From Candidatus Odyssella thessalonicensis L13 (GTDB lineage Bacteria > Pseudomonadota > Alphaproteobacteria > Paracaedibacterales > Paracaedibacteraceae), in NCBI RefSeq assembly GCF_000190415.1, contig NZ_AEWF01000004.1:310001-374000 (forward strand): a stretch of 64,000 nucleotides of DNA, given 5' to 3'. Below are positions 62,976-64,000 of the stretch, piece after piece. Under the pieces are notes generated by a model. It saw nothing but the letters and a program-made list of their open reading frames with translations, searched no databases and was not told the DNA's origin. Every line of letters starts with the position of its first letter. Positions within the stretch are counted from its first letter, which is position 1. The translations under genes and the position numbers were made by a program.

Positions 62976-63127
62976 TGGCTAATCATATATCCTCTCATAA
63001 GTAGAGCCAAGAAGGGGGAGGGCCGCTTAGTAAGTGTGGAGAGATCATTCAATGATGCTCTCACTGTTATAGTTTTGCTGCTTTCTTAAATCGCCGGCAA
63101 TTTGTAGTAATCTGCAAAGCGGAGCTC

Positions 63128-64000
63128 TTAATTTATCCCCATGGCACGTTTCATGAAGAATCTTTTTAATGGTGGTACCTTGTTTACAATGCCTAGGCCC
63201 ATGCTGCGAATGGGGGACAGAATCTTAGAATTATTGCTGTAGAGCCGTACCATTCCATCGGTCATCGCGAAAATGGAGTAGGCATCAAGCCGTCGTCCGC
63301 GCTGATACTGTTTTAGAGCGGTCATATTGCCGAGATCTAATCCGAGCTGCTTATTACGTGTTAGAATTGTAGTTAATTCGTGGGCATCGCGCCAGCCAAC
63401 GTTAACGCCCTGCCCTGCAACGGGGTGGCAGATATGGGCAGCATCACCAATAATCACGAAACGGTTGTCGATAAAACGGTCGACAATTTGCGCCATAAGC
63501 GGATAGGACCAGACATCTGTAAAGATTTCCATGGCCCCTAAGTGCGGAAACAATCTATATAATTGCTCGGCGATAGCCTCCTTTGATGCTTGTGTCCATT
63601 TATCTGCTTCAGCGACAGGTAATGTCCAGACCACCCCAGAACGGTAAGCGCCTTCTGGGCTTTCTAACATCGGCAGGAAGGCAAGGGGGCCAGAAGGGTG
63701 AAAAACCTCCCAGGCAATATTGTGATGGGGGCGATCATGATAAACTGAAAAGACTAATCCTTTTTGGTCATATGAAAACTGCTTTTTATTGATCCCCGCT
63801 TCTTCTCGGCTCGGGGAATGGCGGCCTTCAGCACAAATTATTAGTGATGTTTCAATCTCACAGCCATTATCCAGATAAACGGTAGCTTGAGTCTGATTGA
63901 TTTTCTTTGTCAGTGTCTTTGCTGGCGCTTGCCAGTTAATCAGCGGGTGGTTTAAAGCTGCCGCAAAAATGGCCTGACGAATATAGCGATTCTCGACAAT
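63128..64000 (-). CDS. UbiH/UbiF/Coq6-family FAD hydroxylase (5' end outside window)
   Basis: A flavin monooxygenase of ubiquinone-ring hydroxylation. The frame is open from 64000 to the stop at 63128 (290 residues of a roughly 390-residue protein), so the FAD-binding GxGxxG end is outside the window; the internal ATG at 63670 is not the start. Visible are the ring-domain strands (LIICAEGRHSPSREEAGI, the second FAD/NAD motif) and the family hallmark VIIGDAAHICHPVAGQGVNVGWRDAHEL. Which position of the ring it hydroxylates (UbiH, UbiF, UbiI or UbiL type) cannot be told. Confidence 0.93.
   Translation of the reverse strand: MVENRYIRQAIFAAALNHPLINWQAPAKTLTKKINQTQATVYLDNGCEIETSLIICAEGRHSPSREEAGINKKQFSYDQKGLVFSVYHDRPHHNIAWEVFHPSGPLAFLPMLESPEGAYRSGVVWTLPVAEADKWTQASKEAIAEQLYRLFPHLGAMEIFTDVWSYPLMAQIVDRFIDNRFVIIGDAAHICHPVAGQGVNVGWRDAHELTTILTRNKQLGLDLGNMTALKQYQRGRRLDAYSIFAMTDGMVRLYSNNSKILSPIRSMGLGIVNKVPPLKRFFMKRAMGIN

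Noticed and set aside
1-64000. CRISPR array, insertion sequence or prophage
   Set aside because: No regularly spaced repeats, transposase motifs, integrase or phage structural genes were found on reading either strand.

Overview
The window reads as a chromosome segment of an alphaproteobacterium with an intracellular, host-associated lifestyle, most like the Holosporales/Paracaedibacter-type symbionts of protists. The lineage evidence is a PopZ-type polar organiser, a DivL-type kinase with Tyr in place of the phospho-acceptor His, the order dusB-(Fis/NtrC-tail)-ntrY-ntrX-trkA, and alphaproteobacterial UvrA, IF3 and AspRS. The lifestyle evidence is indirect: many Sec-signal-bearing proteins of unknown function, two F-box/Sel1 proteins, a ribonuclease-inhibitor-type LRR protein, an MHS-family metabolite transporter, and several broken genes. 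The genus assignment is an inference from gene content only.

Layout. 1-7.5 kb: end of uvrA, a degraded gene remnant, a 655-aa exported protein with a HicA-like tail, an exported 395-aa protein and an outer-membrane barrel. 7.9-11.2 kb: popZ, tolC, a rhodanese, tRNA-Cys and tRNA-Glu. 11.2-15.6 kb: accessory island with exported unknowns, a frameshifted Nudix gene, an LRR protein and a TraB/ChaN-like protein. 16-20.8 kb: aspS-aroB-unknown-corC run. 21-27.5 kb: a Sel1 protein, an acyl-CoA ligase with a histone-H1-like tail, divL, and a Bax-inhibitor-1 family protein. 29.5-35.9 kb: dusB-fis-ntrY-ntrX-trkA operon. 36-42.5 kb: an exported unknown, a frameshifted OafA-type acyltransferase, glyQS with an interrupted glyS, and tRNA-Asp. 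42.9-49.7 kb: a second HicA-tailed exported protein, rpsD and three membrane transport or membrane proteins. 49.9-52.1 kb: F-box/Sel1 tandem pair. 52.3-58 kb: dprA, topA, an exported unknown and infC (AUA or AUU start). 58.2-64 kb: a third HicA-tailed exported protein, uppP, a GST, a WG-repeat protein and a partial ubiH-family hydroxylase.

The most unusual signal is a set of three large exported proteins (at 3.1, 42.9 and 58.2 kb). They are unrelated by eye over their N-terminal helical parts, but each ends in, or within about 30 residues of, a domain resembling the HicA mRNA-interferase fold, and none has a HicB partner next to it. Two carry a basic, low-complexity stretch upstream of that domain and the third carries one after it. 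Six exported proteins in the window also share an A-M-(D/E/Q) sequence at the presumed signal-peptidase site. Together with the F-box and LRR proteins, this suggests an arsenal of exported host-directed proteins. Secretion and host targeting are inferred, not shown.

Three genes (Nudix, OafA, glyS) carry frame disruptions. At least the OafA one sits in a homopolymer. They may be real decay or sequencing indels; glyS encodes a subunit expected to be essential, so it is the one most worth checking against raw reads.
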